From positions 1 through 39,339 of the forward strand of contig CAYVUV010000207.1 in NCBI GenBank assembly GCA_964455095.1: a stretch of DNA of 39,339 nt, in the 5' to 3' direction. The position numbers and the translations under genes were made by a program. Source of the stretch: CAYVUV01 sp964455095 (GTDB lineage Bacteria; Desulfobacterota; Binatia; HRBIN30; CADEER01). The notes beneath the pieces were generated by a model. That model saw nothing but the letters and a program-made list of their open reading frames with translations. It made no database searches and was not told where the DNA came from. Shown in pieces: positions 1 through 8,253 of this stretch; position 1 is the stretch's first letter; the number at the start of each line of letters is the position of its first letter.

Positions 1-2
1 TG

Positions 3-965
3 ATGACTCGACCCCTGACAGTCGCGCTCGGGCTATTGACCGCCGCGCCGACCTTCGCACAACCATCTGGCCGCGAGGGAAACCTGCCGCTCCCCCCCGC
101 CGAGCTGGTGCGTCGCCTGCAAGAAGAGCCGGTCAAAATCCTCGAAGCCAAAGGCGCTGGCGGCGGCGTCATGGGCGCCCAGAAATGGCGCGTCGAATAC
201 GCCGACGGGCTTCAGTTGGCGATCAAATGGAAGGCGGCGCCGGAGGGTGGCGACGGCTGGAACAACGCGCCGCGGTTGGAGATTGCCGCGTACCGCATCC
301 AACAGTTCTTCCTCGACCCGGATGATCAAGTCGTGCCGCCCGTCGTCGCCGTGTGTTTCCCCCTCACACTCCTGCAGACGATTGATCCCGACGTGACGCC
401 CAACCTCCCTGGCGCGCGTTGCGTGTTCGGTTCCGCCGCGGCCTGGCTCGACAACGTGAGCGTGCCCACGCCGACCTTCGACCCTGGTCGATTCTCGCAC
501 GACCCCCGCTACGCCTATCACTTCGGCAATCTGAACCTGTTGACCTATCTGATCGAGCACCGCGACGCGCGCGCCAACAACTTCTTGATGTCGACCGATC
601 CGGCCAACCCCCAGTTGTTCTCCATCGACAACGGCATTTCCTTCGGCGCGCACCTCTACAACTGGTTCATGAAGCACCTCGATAGGCTCCACGTCTCCGG
701 CTTGCCGCGCCAATCGATTGACCGCTTACGCGCCCTCCCCGCCTCCGAAGTGGACGCGCTCGAGGTCGTGACACAGTTTCAGCGCGGTGCCGATGGCGTG
801 CTGCGCCCCGTGCCCCCGAGCGCCACCCTCGACCCCGCAGCCGGTGTGCGCATGGTCGGAGAGACGCTTCAGCTGGGCCTCACGCGCCATGAGCTGGACA
901 CACTCAGAGAGCGGCGGGAGGACCTGCTGCACGAAGTCGAACGCGGTCGGCTCGCGCTGTTCTAA
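3..965 (+). CDS. secreted protein with kinase-like catalytic motifs
   Basis: This 320-residue protein begins with a short signal-like segment ending near PTFA|QP. The ATG at 3 overlaps a TGA at 1-3, so it may be coupled to a gene left of the window. What is visible resembles the protein-kinase/PI4K-like/HipA-like fold: a Gly-rich loop (KGAGGGVMGAQKW, about residues 49-61), a Lys in LAIKWK (about 72-77), a Glu in LEIAAY, a catalytic-loop-like HRDARANNF (about 188-196), and a metal-site-like SIDNGISFG (about 208-216, with DNG where DFG would be). These motifs are seen; the kinase assignment is inference, and no family name is certain. The signal peptide would place it in the periplasm, which normally lacks ATP. 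The next gene, 28 bp downstream, is an ATP/ADP-carrier homologue, which makes the pairing notable. Alternatives are a pseudokinase or a non-kinase ATP-grasp-like protein. Confidence 0.6.
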   Translation: MTRPLTVALGLLTAAPTFAQPSGREGNLPLPPAELVRRLQEEPVKILEAKGAGGGVMGAQKWRVEYADGLQLAIKWKAAPEGGDGWNNAPRLEIAAYRIQQFFLDPDDQVVPPVVAVCFPLTLLQTIDPDVTPNLPGARCVFGSAAAWLDNVSVPTPTFDPGRFSHDPRYAYHFGNLNLLTYLIEHRDARANNFLMSTDPANPQLFSIDNGISFGAHLYNWFMKHLDRLHVSGLPRQSIDRLRALPASEVDALEVVTQFQRGADGVLRPVPPSATLDPAAGVRMVGETLQLGLTRHELDTLRERREDLLHEVERGRLALF

Positions 966-993
966 GCGGGCCAGCCCCCCGGGGGATGATGAG

Positions 994-3039
994 ATGTCAA
1001 ATGTTTCCGACACCGCCGACTCAGGATCGCTGGGCTCGTTGATGTCGACCGATCGACAACGCGTGTTCGGCCTGTTTTTCCTCTTCTTTCTCGTCATCGC
1101 GGCGTTCTGGGTCCAGAAGCCCATACGGACCTCGCACTTCCTCACTACCGCGGGCGCGACGAATCTCCCCTGGGTCAAGCTCGGCTCGGCCCTGCTGATG
1201 CTTCCGGTGGTGCTGCTCTATTCCGCCTTGGCCGCACACTACCAGCGCGAACGCCTGGTCTACCTCTGCGTCGGACTCTTCTCCATTGCGTCGGTTGCGT
1301 TCTGGTGGCTGCTGTCCTCCGATCCGCCGCCGTGGCTCGGGTACGTGTATTTTTTCTATGTCGACATCTTCAACTCGGTCATGGTCGCGCTGTTCTGGAG
1401 CTTCGCGAACGACCTGACCGCGCCGGCCGCGGCCAAGCGCACGTACGGGTTCATCGGTGCGGGCGGGATCATCGGCGGCGCGGTGGGCAGCATGGTGACG
1501 GGCGCCGCGGCGCAGGGACTCGGAACCGCGAATCTGTTGCTTCTCTGCATCGTCTTGCTGATCTGCATCGCCGCCGTCGCGCGCGCGATTGCGCGTCGAT
1601 CCCCCGCGGCGCCAGCGACATCGACGGGCCACGAGCCCTCCCTGCGCGATGCGATCGCCGGCGCCCGTCTGACGGTGGCATCGCGCTACCTCACGTGTGT
1701 CGCGTTGCTCGTTGCGCTGTACGAAGTCGTTTCCAATGTCATCGACTACCAGTTCAACGTATTCGTCGCGGCGCGCTTTCACGACGAAGCGGCGATGGCT
1801 TCGTTTCTGGGCTGGTTCAGCTCGGCGGCCATCGTCGTATCGATCGGCGTCCAGTTCGTCGCCACGACCTGGATCCTCCGCCGCTGGGGGCCGCGTGTCG
1901 GTTTGCTGGTTCTGCCGATCGCGCTGGCGTTCGGCAGCGCGGCGTTCCTGGCGCTGACGACGTTTGCGGCCATCAGCGCCGCCTTTTTGAGCGACGCGGC
2001 ACTGAGCTACTCGCTCAACCAGACGACCAAAGAGGTGCTGTACACGCCGACGGACGCCTCCGCCAAGTATCAGGCGAAGGCCTTCATCGACATGTTCTTG
2101 ATGCGCTCCGCGAAAGGCGTGAGCGCCCTCCTCATCCTCGCTTGGACGGCCTGGATGAGCCCGCTGGGCCTCCAGACACAGCATCTCGGCCTGGTCAGCC
2201 TGGCCGTGATCGCGCTTTGGCTGTTGGTGGCGTACGCGGCGGGACGTCGATTCGACGAGCTGACGCGCGGCGGCCATGCGCCGGAAGCCCCGCAAGCGCA
2301 GGCAATGGCGGTGACACCGGTATTGGCGCGTTCGACCCTGCTCTTGTTCGTCGTGCTGAGCTGCGCGTCGGTGCCCGGGCGCTGCGACGCCGAGCCGGGC
2401 TCCGACGGTCGCGGCACGATCAGCGACGCCGAGGTCAACGAGCGCCTCGCGTTCCTCGAGCACACGCTGGACGAGCGGCGTCTGTACGCCGATCTGTGGT
2501 GGAAGGGTTGGACCGGGTTCTATGGCCTGGGCATGGTCGTCCAAAGTGTCGAAGCCGCCCGCACCGACGACGGCGGGCGCCGCGCAGACTACATCGTAAG
2601 TGCGGTGAAGGCGCTCGGTGGCGTGATCAACCAAGTGCGCCGGCCGTTGTTCGCGGCCCAGGGTGCCGATCCCATTCGCGCCTTGCCGGGGCAGACCCGC
2701 GAGCAGCGCCAGGTGCAGTTGAAAGAATCCGAGATATTGCTGCGGCGGCGGGCCGAACAGGCCGACCAACGCTTCTCCTGGGTGCGCCACTCGGCCAACT
2801 TCGGGGTCAACCTCGCCGGCGGGGTGATCGTGTCGGAAGGATTCGACGAGCGCACGCGCGGCTGGCGTTCCGCGGCGATCGGCTTCGCCGTTGGCGAGCT
2901 GATGATCTGGAGCCAACCCTGGTGGCCGCGCGCCCAGCTCGGGGAGTACGAGCGTCGCTTCGCGGTGGGGAATCCCAATCGTGTCAGCTGGGAGATCGTC
3001 CCCACAGTCGGCGGCGGCGCGGTCGCCGTGAGGTTTTGA
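994..3039 (+). CDS. ATP/ADP-translocase-family carrier fused to C-terminal periplasmic domain
   Basis: This 681-residue protein has two parts. Residues 1 to about 440 are a polytopic membrane protein with about 12 hydrophobic segments. It resembles the NTP/NDP exchange (Npt/TlcA-like) branch of major facilitator proteins, with FWSFANDL, KRTYGFIGAGG, and the family-typical TTKEVLYTPTD followed by KYQAKAFIDM. The C-terminal part starts with another hydrophobic, signal-like stretch (LLLFVVLSCASVPG, about 450-463) and continues as about 215 soluble residues rich in charged helices. I do not recognise that domain. The start at ATG 994 was chosen because upstream in-frame sequence overlaps the preceding gene and is low-complexity shadow coding. 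Classical family members exchange ATP for ADP in intracellular parasites and plastids; free-living homologues have unproven substrates. The fusion and the kinase-like neighbour suggest nucleotide supply to the periplasm, which is inference only. Confidence 0.75.
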   Translation: MSNVSDTADSGSLGSLMSTDRQRVFGLFFLFFLVIAAFWVQKPIRTSHFLTTAGATNLPWVKLGSALLMLPVVLLYSALAAHYQRERLVYLCVGLFSIASVAFWWLLSSDPPPWLGYVYFFYVDIFNSVMVALFWSFANDLTAPAAAKRTYGFIGAGGIIGGAVGSMVTGAAAQGLGTANLLLLCIVLLICIAAVARAIARRSPAAPATSTGHEPSLRDAIAGARLTVASRYLTCVALLVALYEVVSNVIDYQFNVFVAARFHDEAAMASFLGWFSSAAIVVSIGVQFVATTWILRRWGPRVGLLVLPIALAFGSAAFLALTTFAAISAAFLSDAALSYSLNQTTKEVLYTPTDASAKYQAKAFIDMFLMRSAKGVSALLILAWTAWMSPLGLQTQHLGLVSLAVIALWLLVAYAAGRRFDELTRGGHAPEAPQAQAMAVTPVLARSTLLLFVVLSCASVPGRCDAEPGSDGRGTISDAEVNERLAFLEHTLDERRLYADLWWKGWTGFYGLGMVVQSVEAARTDDGGRRADYIVSAVKALGGVINQVRRPLFAAQGADPIRALPGQTREQRQVQLKESEILLRRRAEQADQRFSWVRHSANFGVNLAGGVIVSEGFDERTRGWRSAAIGFAVGELMIWSQPWWPRAQLGEYERRFAVGNPNRVSWEIVPTVGGGAVAVRF

Positions 3040-3240
3040 GGCCGCGCCCGAGAGAGCCCCGCCCGCTGTGCGGCATAAGCCGCAGCCCTGAGGACTATTC
3101 CCCAGTTGCCCCTTCGCCAAAGCAGCCACACGCGCGAAAGGGTCGAGCTGGCATCCGCGCCCGACGCTGGTACGCCCCTTGCCTTTCCTCCTGGTCGTGA
3201 CCGTCAACATTCCACAACGACCCAGGGAGGAAACAGGACA

Positions 3241-4785
3241 ATGGACGTGATCAAGAACATGAACACGCAAGGGCTGCTGCGATCCGCGCGCACGTGCGGC
3301 ATGCTGGCAGCCCTGACACTCGGCGCACTCGGCGCGGCGACGGCTGCACAGGCGCAGTCCGCGATCATCTACGGCTCGCTCGGAAACTTCGACATCTCGA
3401 ACGACACCGGCCAGGTCTGCCACGGCTTCGAGGTCGAGCTCGAAGGGCTCAGCGCGGCGCAGGTGCCGTACTCGTTCTCGGCCCAACGCTACGGAGCGCC
3501 CAGCGTCATCCCCTATGCCGGCGGCGTGCGCGTCCGATGGGAAAGCCCCTACGACGCCAGCACGGCACAGTTCACCGAGCGCACGCTCCCGCACACCGTC
3601 CCGTGGTTTCCGGGGCAGTGCTATCAGTGGAATCCCGCCACGTACCAGGACTCCGGCTGTGAGCACTTCGGTACCGGCGCGACCGGCAACCCGACTCGGG
3701 TGACGGCCCGCTGGCTGTGCGAGGACGCGGCGAACCCCGGCGTGTTGGTGCCGAACGATCCGCCCACCGCGATCCCGATGCCAAACTACTACGTCGCACA
3801 GCCGGTGCGCGCCGGCGACCCGCCCCAGCTGGTCGTCGAAGTCGACGCGCCGGAGCCGGCGGAAGCGCCGTCGCTCTACGGCGATGCGCAGTGGATCCGC
3901 GTCTTCGTCACTCAGCTGCCGTTCGAAGTCACCCTCGACGAGCTGATGGCCGACAACCAGGTGGTGGTGCCGATGGATCCCGCCCAGCTCGAGAGCGACT
4001 ACTCCATCATCCAGGACGAGCCGGTCTCCGGCGGCAACGGCCGCCGCAAGCGCAGCCAGAACCGAGGCAACCTGCTGCCCACCACGCGCTCCGTCGTGCG
4101 GCGCATCGAGATGTGGCAATTCACGGGCAACTACGATCCGGTCACGCACGAGGCGCTCTGTGCCGACCTCGTGTGCAACGCACCCGCTGCCGACGAGATC
4201 GGTGAGCTGATCAGCACGCAGATGAGCGCGGCGCTCGTGCAGTCCGACTCGGTCACGGTGACCAAGACCGGCAACGGCAACGTCGAGTCGGCCGACAAGC
4301 GGATCAGCTGCGGCAACAAGTGCGTGGCGCCCTACAACGCCGGCACCGCGGTCACGCTGACGGCCAAGCCAGGCAGCGGCAGCGTGTTTTCCGGATGGAC
4401 CGGCGCCTGCTCCGGCCTCAGCCTCACATGCACGGTGAACGCGACCGGCCATGTCGATGTCGGCGCCAAGTTCGCGACCGCGCCGTCTGGTGGCGGCGGT
4501 GGTGGTGGCGGTGGTGGCGGCGGTGGCGGTGGCGGCACCACCAATCAAACACTCACGGTCAAGACAGCGGGCGGCAAGGGTCTCATCACCAGCGCGCCCG
4601 GCGGTATCAACTGCGGCAAGATCTGTGCGACGAGCGTCGCCGCCGGGACTGCCGTCGCTTTGACGGCCACTCCCGAGCCCGGCTTCATCTTCGTGAACTG
4701 GTCGGGTGCGTGCACCGGCACAGCGGCCACCTGCACCGTAACCGTCAACAGCAGCACGTCGGCGCAGGCCAATTTCACCAAGTAG
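3241..4785 (+). CDS. secreted protein with two InlB-B-type repeats and poly-Gly linker
   Basis: This 514-residue protein starts at ATG 3241 behind a good ribosome site (gggaggaaac). Residues 1-38 form a signal peptide ending AAQAQ. Residues 40 to about 330 are a domain I do not recognise. Two homologous repeats of about 75 residues follow (about 335-415 and 433-514). Each has the TVTKTGNG/TVKTAGGKG opening, an SxCGxxC or NCGxxC pair, AGTAVTLTAKP/AGTAVALTATP, a SGWTGAC/VNWSGAC turn, and a final TC. This is the pattern of the divergent InlB B-repeat (Listeria-Bacteroides repeat) family. Four Cys per repeat suggest two disulfides each. A run of 16 Gly (codons ggt/ggc) separates the repeats. It probably has a cell-surface or extracellular role. 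It stands alone, with a hairpin after its stop. Confidence 0.8.
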   Translation: MDVIKNMNTQGLLRSARTCGMLAALTLGALGAATAAQAQSAIIYGSLGNFDISNDTGQVCHGFEVELEGLSAAQVPYSFSAQRYGAPSVIPYAGGVRVRWESPYDASTAQFTERTLPHTVPWFPGQCYQWNPATYQDSGCEHFGTGATGNPTRVTARWLCEDAANPGVLVPNDPPTAIPMPNYYVAQPVRAGDPPQLVVEVDAPEPAEAPSLYGDAQWIRVFVTQLPFEVTLDELMADNQVVVPMDPAQLESDYSIIQDEPVSGGNGRRKRSQNRGNLLPTTRSVVRRIEMWQFTGNYDPVTHEALCADLVCNAPAADEIGELISTQMSAALVQSDSVTVTKTGNGNVESADKRISCGNKCVAPYNAGTAVTLTAKPGSGSVFSGWTGACSGLSLTCTVNATGHVDVGAKFATAPSGGGGGGGGGGGGGGGGTTNQTLTVKTAGGKGLITSAPGGINCGKICATSVAAGTAVALTATPEPGFIFVNWSGACTGTAATCTVTVNSSTSAQANFTK

Positions 4786-4810
4786 TCGCCCGCGATTCTG
4801 TTGCGCTTCC

Positions 4811-4869
4811 CCCGGGGGCGAGGTGGCGGCGGCGCGAGCTTCATCGCGCCGCCCCGCTTCGCCCCCGGG
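4811..4869. terminator. large GC-rich hairpin, probable terminator
   Basis: Two nested perfect stems follow the stop codon at 4785. The outer stem pairs CCCGGGGGCGA (4811-4821) with TCGCCCCCGGG (4859-4869). The inner stem pairs GGCGGCGCGA (4828-4837) with TCGCGCCGCC (4844-4853) around the loop gcttca. There is no T-tract on either side, so intrinsic termination is uncertain. An RNA 3'-end stabiliser is an alternative. Confidence 0.5.
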
Positions 4870-4975
4870 TGCGTTTGGCGGATGACTACGCCCGCCTTCG
4901 GGTCACGGGTCGGGTGTGCTACGAGGTCCCGACGCCGGAAACGGCCGGCGTGAGCGATGGGGACGGTGAAGCTAG

Positions 4976-5833
4976 ATGAAGACGATCCTGACACTCGTCG
5001 GCGGCGGTGAGCGCGATGCGGTCATCCTGCAGACCGCACGGGCGGCCGCGACCCCGCTCTCGGCGCATCTGGATTGCCTGCACGCACATGTGCCCGCGGT
5101 GCTGGCGGCACGCTACGCCCACACCGAGTTTGCCAGCGGCCAGGCGCTGCGCAATGCGCTCGAGCGACTGGCGACCAATGCCGAGACCTTCGCGGCGCTG
5201 GCCGCCGAGAACGTCCGCACCTTTTGCGCCAGCGCCGGGATCGAAATGTGCGACGCGCCCGTCGACATCCGCGGCGTGACGGCGAGCTTTCGCGAGGAAC
5301 CGAGCAACGCGCACGAGCGCCTGACCCTGCATGCCGCCCAGTGCGACCTCGTCGTCATGGGGCGCGCGCGGCAGAAACAGGGATTGGCCCCGGATACGCT
5401 CGAGCACCTGGTACGCAACTGCGGGCGGCCCGTCCTCGTGGCCGCCCGCGCGGAGCCACGCACCCTCACCGACACCATCATGGTGTGCTGGAAGGACGCC
5501 GCGAGCACGGCCGCCGCCGTGACCGCCGCGGCGCCCCTCCTGGCCAAGGCGCGACGGGTGGTGTTCGTGAGCGCCGCGAAACGCGACGACGGCCTGACCG
5601 ACGCGCTCGGCGCCACCGCCCGACAGCTCGCCGGCACGGCAGCCGAAGTGCGCGTCATCCCGGCGAGCCGCCGCGGCATCCCGGAGGCGCTCTCAGCCGC
5701 TGCCGAGGAGTGCCGAGCCGATCTCGTGGTGATGGGTGCCTATGGTCGCTCGCGCGGTCGGGAAATCCTCTTCGGCAGCTGCACCGACACGCTCCTCGAT
5801 CGCGCCGACCGACCCATCCTCCTCGTGCATTGA
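4976..5833 (+). CDS. tandem-domain universal stress protein (UspA family)
   Basis: This 285-residue protein contains two Usp domains (about 1-150 and 160-285), a common architecture of about this size. The first begins MKTILTLVGGG, and its C-terminal part reads LVVMGRAR without a clear glycine loop. The second ends with LVVMGAYGRSRG, then EILFGS and PILLVH. This matches the G-2x-G-9x-G(S/T) nucleotide-binding signature, so the second domain probably binds ATP and the first probably does not. Usp proteins are cytoplasmic and often induced by energy limitation or low oxygen, which would suit the respiratory genes nearby. The gene is monocistronic and converges with the cytidylate-kinase-like gene, leaving 24 bp between the stops. 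Confidence 0.88.
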   Translation: MKTILTLVGGGERDAVILQTARAAATPLSAHLDCLHAHVPAVLAARYAHTEFASGQALRNALERLATNAETFAALAAENVRTFCASAGIEMCDAPVDIRGVTASFREEPSNAHERLTLHAAQCDLVVMGRARQKQGLAPDTLEHLVRNCGRPVLVAARAEPRTLTDTIMVCWKDAASTAAAVTAAAPLLAKARRVVFVSAAKRDDGLTDALGATARQLAGTAAEVRVIPASRRGIPEALSAAAEECRADLVVMGAYGRSRGREILFGSCTDTLLDRADRPILLVH

Positions 5834-5857
5834 CTGCGCGGTTGCAAGCGCCCGCGC

Positions 5858-6514
5858 TCAGGCCGCCTGCGCCGCGGTGAGAATCACGGCGACGGCCTGT
5901 GCCGTCGTCAAGACGTCGGTGTTGATGACCAGATCGTAGTGCGTCGGCAGCTCTTCCTGCAGCTTGTAGAAGCGCCGAAAGTACTCCTGCCGATCGCGAT
6001 CCGAGCTGGCAATACGCCGTTCGGCTTCTTCCGGAATGATCCGCTCGAACTCGGCAACCCGACGGACGCGCGTCTCCGCCGATGCCGTCACCAACACGCG
6101 CAGCACGCCCTCGGTGTTGGCGAGTGCGATCGAGGCGGCATGCGCGACGATCACCGCCTGCCCGGCAGCGGCGACTTCGTGGATCGCCGCCTGAATCATC
6201 ACGCGCAGATCGGCCGCATCCGCTCGAGAAACAGCCGGCCCCGCCACGAACGCGTCGACCGGAACGCCGGTCGCCAGCGTGACGATACCCGCGAACTCCG
6301 AGCCCGGCGGTATCCGCTCCAGCAGGCGCTGCAGCAGCGGCTGGCGCTGCTCCGCTTTCGCAACCAGCGCCGGGGTCACCTGCGCCTGCTGGGCCGCCCG
6401 CTCGATGATCTGCTCATCGACATACCGAAAGCCCAGCCGCTGCGCGACCGCCTGCCCGACGTCCTCGCCGCCGGCGGCAGTCGTGCGCGAGATGCACACA
6501 ACGCGAAATCCCAT
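5858..6514 (-). CDS. cytidylate kinase-like family protein
   Basis: This 218-residue protein starts at ATG 6514, with a gggaggg ribosome site just upstream. It opens with VVCISRTTAAGGEDVG, the modified P-loop of the cytidylate-kinase-like (AAK6-like) family, followed by AVAQRLGFRYVDEQII and many Arg-rich segments (ETRVRRVAEFERI, EAERRIASSDRDRQEYFRRFY) that match the LID and substrate-binding regions. It ends YDLVINTDVLTTAQAVAVIL, typical of the family. True Cmk phosphorylates CMP or dCMP; these stand-alone homologues are common near stress proteins and their substrate is not established. It converges with the universal stress gene. Confidence 0.8.
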   Translation of the reverse strand: MGFRVVCISRTTAAGGEDVGQAVAQRLGFRYVDEQIIERAAQQAQVTPALVAKAEQRQPLLQRLLERIPPGSEFAGIVTLATGVPVDAFVAGPAVSRADAADLRVMIQAAIHEVAAAGQAVIVAHAASIALANTEGVLRVLVTASAETRVRRVAEFERIIPEEAERRIASSDRDRQEYFRRFYKLQEELPTHYDLVINTDVLTTAQAVAVILTAAQAA

Positions 6515-6624
6515 GCTCCCTCCCCGATCCGCGGCGACACCTTAGACCGGGCCCAGCGCCCACGCAAAGCGCGCACACCTCGGCACATGCCCCCGTTGCC
6601 CCGCAATTGTTCGGTCCTCTCTGG

Positions 6625-6647
6625 TTCCTCTCCCTCAGGGAGAGGAA
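6625..6647. repeat. perfect 11-bp-arm palindrome, terminator or dispersed repeat
   Basis: TTCCTCTCCCT (6625-6635) and AGGGAGAGGAA (6637-6647) are exact reverse complements around a single C. The element lies in the 169-bp gap between the TorD-like gene and the cytidylate-kinase-like gene, both on the minus strand, so it may end the long respiratory operon. Similar pyrimidine/purine palindromes are often dispersed between genes in proteobacteria. No second copy was seen in this window. Confidence 0.45.
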
Positions 6648-6683
6648 TTTCCCTCGCGGCTGGCCGGAAAAGCTGCACACGGT

Positions 6684-7376
6684 TCAGGGCGGCGGCTCCT
6701 CGCCGGCCATGGCGCAACCGCCGCAGCGCACGAAGTCCTCGTGGTCGCCGATGCCCGGGACGACCGGCGGCGGAGCCGGCACTCTGGCCGCGAGCAGATG
6801 CGCCGCAGCGGCCCAGGCGATCGCCCCGCACTGGTCGAGCCGCTCCGCCATCGGTGCGGCAAGCGGCGCGACGTAGTCGAGGACGAACTGGTCGCGCGCG
6901 GCGCGGGTCTGTTCGGCCGCACCGTCGGCGCCGATCTCTCGCGCGTACGCTTCCTTGAGCCAGAGATACGATACCAGCTCGAGCAGTGACGCGGCGTGAT
7001 CCGGCGGCTCTTCCGTCTGCGGGTGAAAGCCGAACGCCTCGTAGTAGCGGGCGATGTCGGCCAGCATCCAACCGGGATCGGCAAAGCCGCGATACGCCAC
7101 GACGCGCGGCGACACCACACCGCCCGATCCGAGCAGCGCCAGGTACGCCCCTTCGTCGGCGCAGTCGCTCCACTCGCGCCCGAGCGCAGCCAGCGCCGCA
7201 TCGCGCACTTCACCCGCCAGCTGTCGCGCGGTCTGCCGCGTTTCCGCGGTCGGGCGCGACAGCAACAGACCCAACAAGCGCCATTCACAGGCTTGCGCGA
7301 GGAGGTCTGTCGCGATGACGACCCGCTTGCCGCGACTGCGGCGCGTGGGAGCGCCGACGCCTTTCGCGTGTGTCAT
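6684..7376 (-). CDS. TorD/NarJ-like molybdoenzyme maturation chaperone
   Basis: This 230-residue protein is the last gene of the respiratory operon. Its ATG (7374-7376) overlaps the stop of the gamma-subunit gene (ATGA). It is helix-rich, with features of the TorD/DmsD/NarJ family: ACEWRLLGLLLSRP near the start, ADIARYYEAFGF with HPQTEEPPDHAASLLELVSYLW in the middle (the family E-x-x-DH region), and RDQFVLDYVAPLAAPMAERL. The C-terminus DFVRCGGCAMAGEEPP carries a C-x-x-C. Members bind the Tat signal of the molybdenum subunit and assist cofactor insertion before export. Here the client would be the 1153-residue alpha subunit. The alpha-beta-gamma-chaperone order matches ethylbenzene dehydrogenase operons (ebdABCD). 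Confidence 0.85.
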   Translation of the reverse strand: MTHAKGVGAPTRRSRGKRVVIATDLLAQACEWRLLGLLLSRPTAETRQTARQLAGEVRDAALAALGREWSDCADEGAYLALLGSGGVVSPRVVAYRGFADPGWMLADIARYYEAFGFHPQTEEPPDHAASLLELVSYLWLKEAYAREIGADGAAEQTRAARDQFVLDYVAPLAAPMAERLDQCGAIAWAAAAHLLAARVPAPPPVVPGIGDHEDFVRCGGCAMAGEEPPP

Positions 7377-8242
7377 TTGCCTGCCTCCCGCGCCAACGGC
7401 ACCCATACCGAGCGCATCTTGCGCGCGCCCACCTCGCCCTGCGCGCCATTCCAGATCGCAAAGGCGACCTGCGTGCGCTTGCCGGGCATGAGCCCGGCCG
7501 GCAGTGGTCGCACGATCATCACCGACCAGCCGTTCGCCGTGCGCTTGCCGATCCCCGTCGACACCGACTGCGGCGCCGGGCTCAATGTGCCCGGGCCTTC
7601 GGCGAGCAGGTCCTGCACGGGTTGCTGGCGCGGACCCGCCATCGGGTTGCCCAGCGAACGCGCCGGCGCGTAGCGCTTGGCCATCGCCTGCTGCGCGTCG
7701 GGATCCTTCTTCAGCGGCTCGGCGTCGAACGGATAGTGGTCCACGGTCGAGTTCGGGTAGATCGACTGCACCGTATCGGGGCGACCGTCCACCGCCGCCT
7801 GCCACGCCGCCCGCCAGTACGACACCTCCACCGGCCGGCCCGGCTCGCCCATCTGCGGCGCCGGGACATCGGCCGACGAGACCGCCGGCAGCTGCACGGC
7901 GCAGGCGTCGGAGAACTGCGACGGTTTCTGCATGTCGTCGTCGGTCGCGTCGTCCCATTCGAGCAGGAATGCGACGCGTTCCCCATCGCTGAGCGCCCGC
8001 ACGCGCACCTCGGAGGTCGAGGCCACCAGCAGGCGCGGCTCGACCATGTCCTGCAGCACCAGCGGGACCGGCGCCACGGGGACCTTCGCCCAGGCCGGGT
8101 CTTCCGGCGAGGCCGGGAGCGCCGCGCTCTGCGCCAGCGTGATCTGCGCGGCCGCCGCCGCCACCGCCCCTTGCGCCGGCGCGCTCGCGGCACAGGCAAT
8201 CAGCAGGCCAGCCGTGATTCTCAGCGCTCGAGCGAACATCAT
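7373..8242 (-). CDS. heme b-binding gamma subunit of type II DMSO reductase-family enzyme
   Basis: This 289-residue protein has a signal peptide (MMFARALRITAGLLIACAASAPAQG). The mature part matches the ethylbenzene-dehydrogenase-type heme-binding domain: a beta-sandwich protein with VRALSDGERVAFLLEWDDATDD near residue 75, SYWRAAWQ, TVQSIYPNSTVDHYPFDA, and a late GWSVMIVRPLP region. In relatives this subunit carries one heme b (Met/Lys ligands) and passes electrons between the beta subunit's Fe-S chain and a periplasmic cytochrome. The start at ATG 8242 was chosen for the aggagg about 8 bp upstream. ATG 8257, overlapping the beta stop, is an alternative. The stop overlaps the chaperone start. 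Confidence 0.82.
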   Translation of the reverse strand: MMFARALRITAGLLIACAASAPAQGAVAAAAAQITLAQSAALPASPEDPAWAKVPVAPVPLVLQDMVEPRLLVASTSEVRVRALSDGERVAFLLEWDDATDDDMQKPSQFSDACAVQLPAVSSADVPAPQMGEPGRPVEVSYWRAAWQAAVDGRPDTVQSIYPNSTVDHYPFDAEPLKKDPDAQQAMAKRYAPARSLGNPMAGPRQQPVQDLLAEGPGTLSPAPQSVSTGIGKRTANGWSVMIVRPLPAGLMPGKRTQVAFAIWNGAQGEVGARKMRSVWVPLAREAGK

Positions 8243-8253
8243 GCGCCACCTCC

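Noticed and set aside
1021..4548. Very long open frame on the minus strand antisense to the carrier and InlB-repeat genes
   Set aside because: Low-complexity Arg/Ala/Gly-rich translation spanning two well-supported plus-strand genes; a typical artefact of GC-rich third positions.
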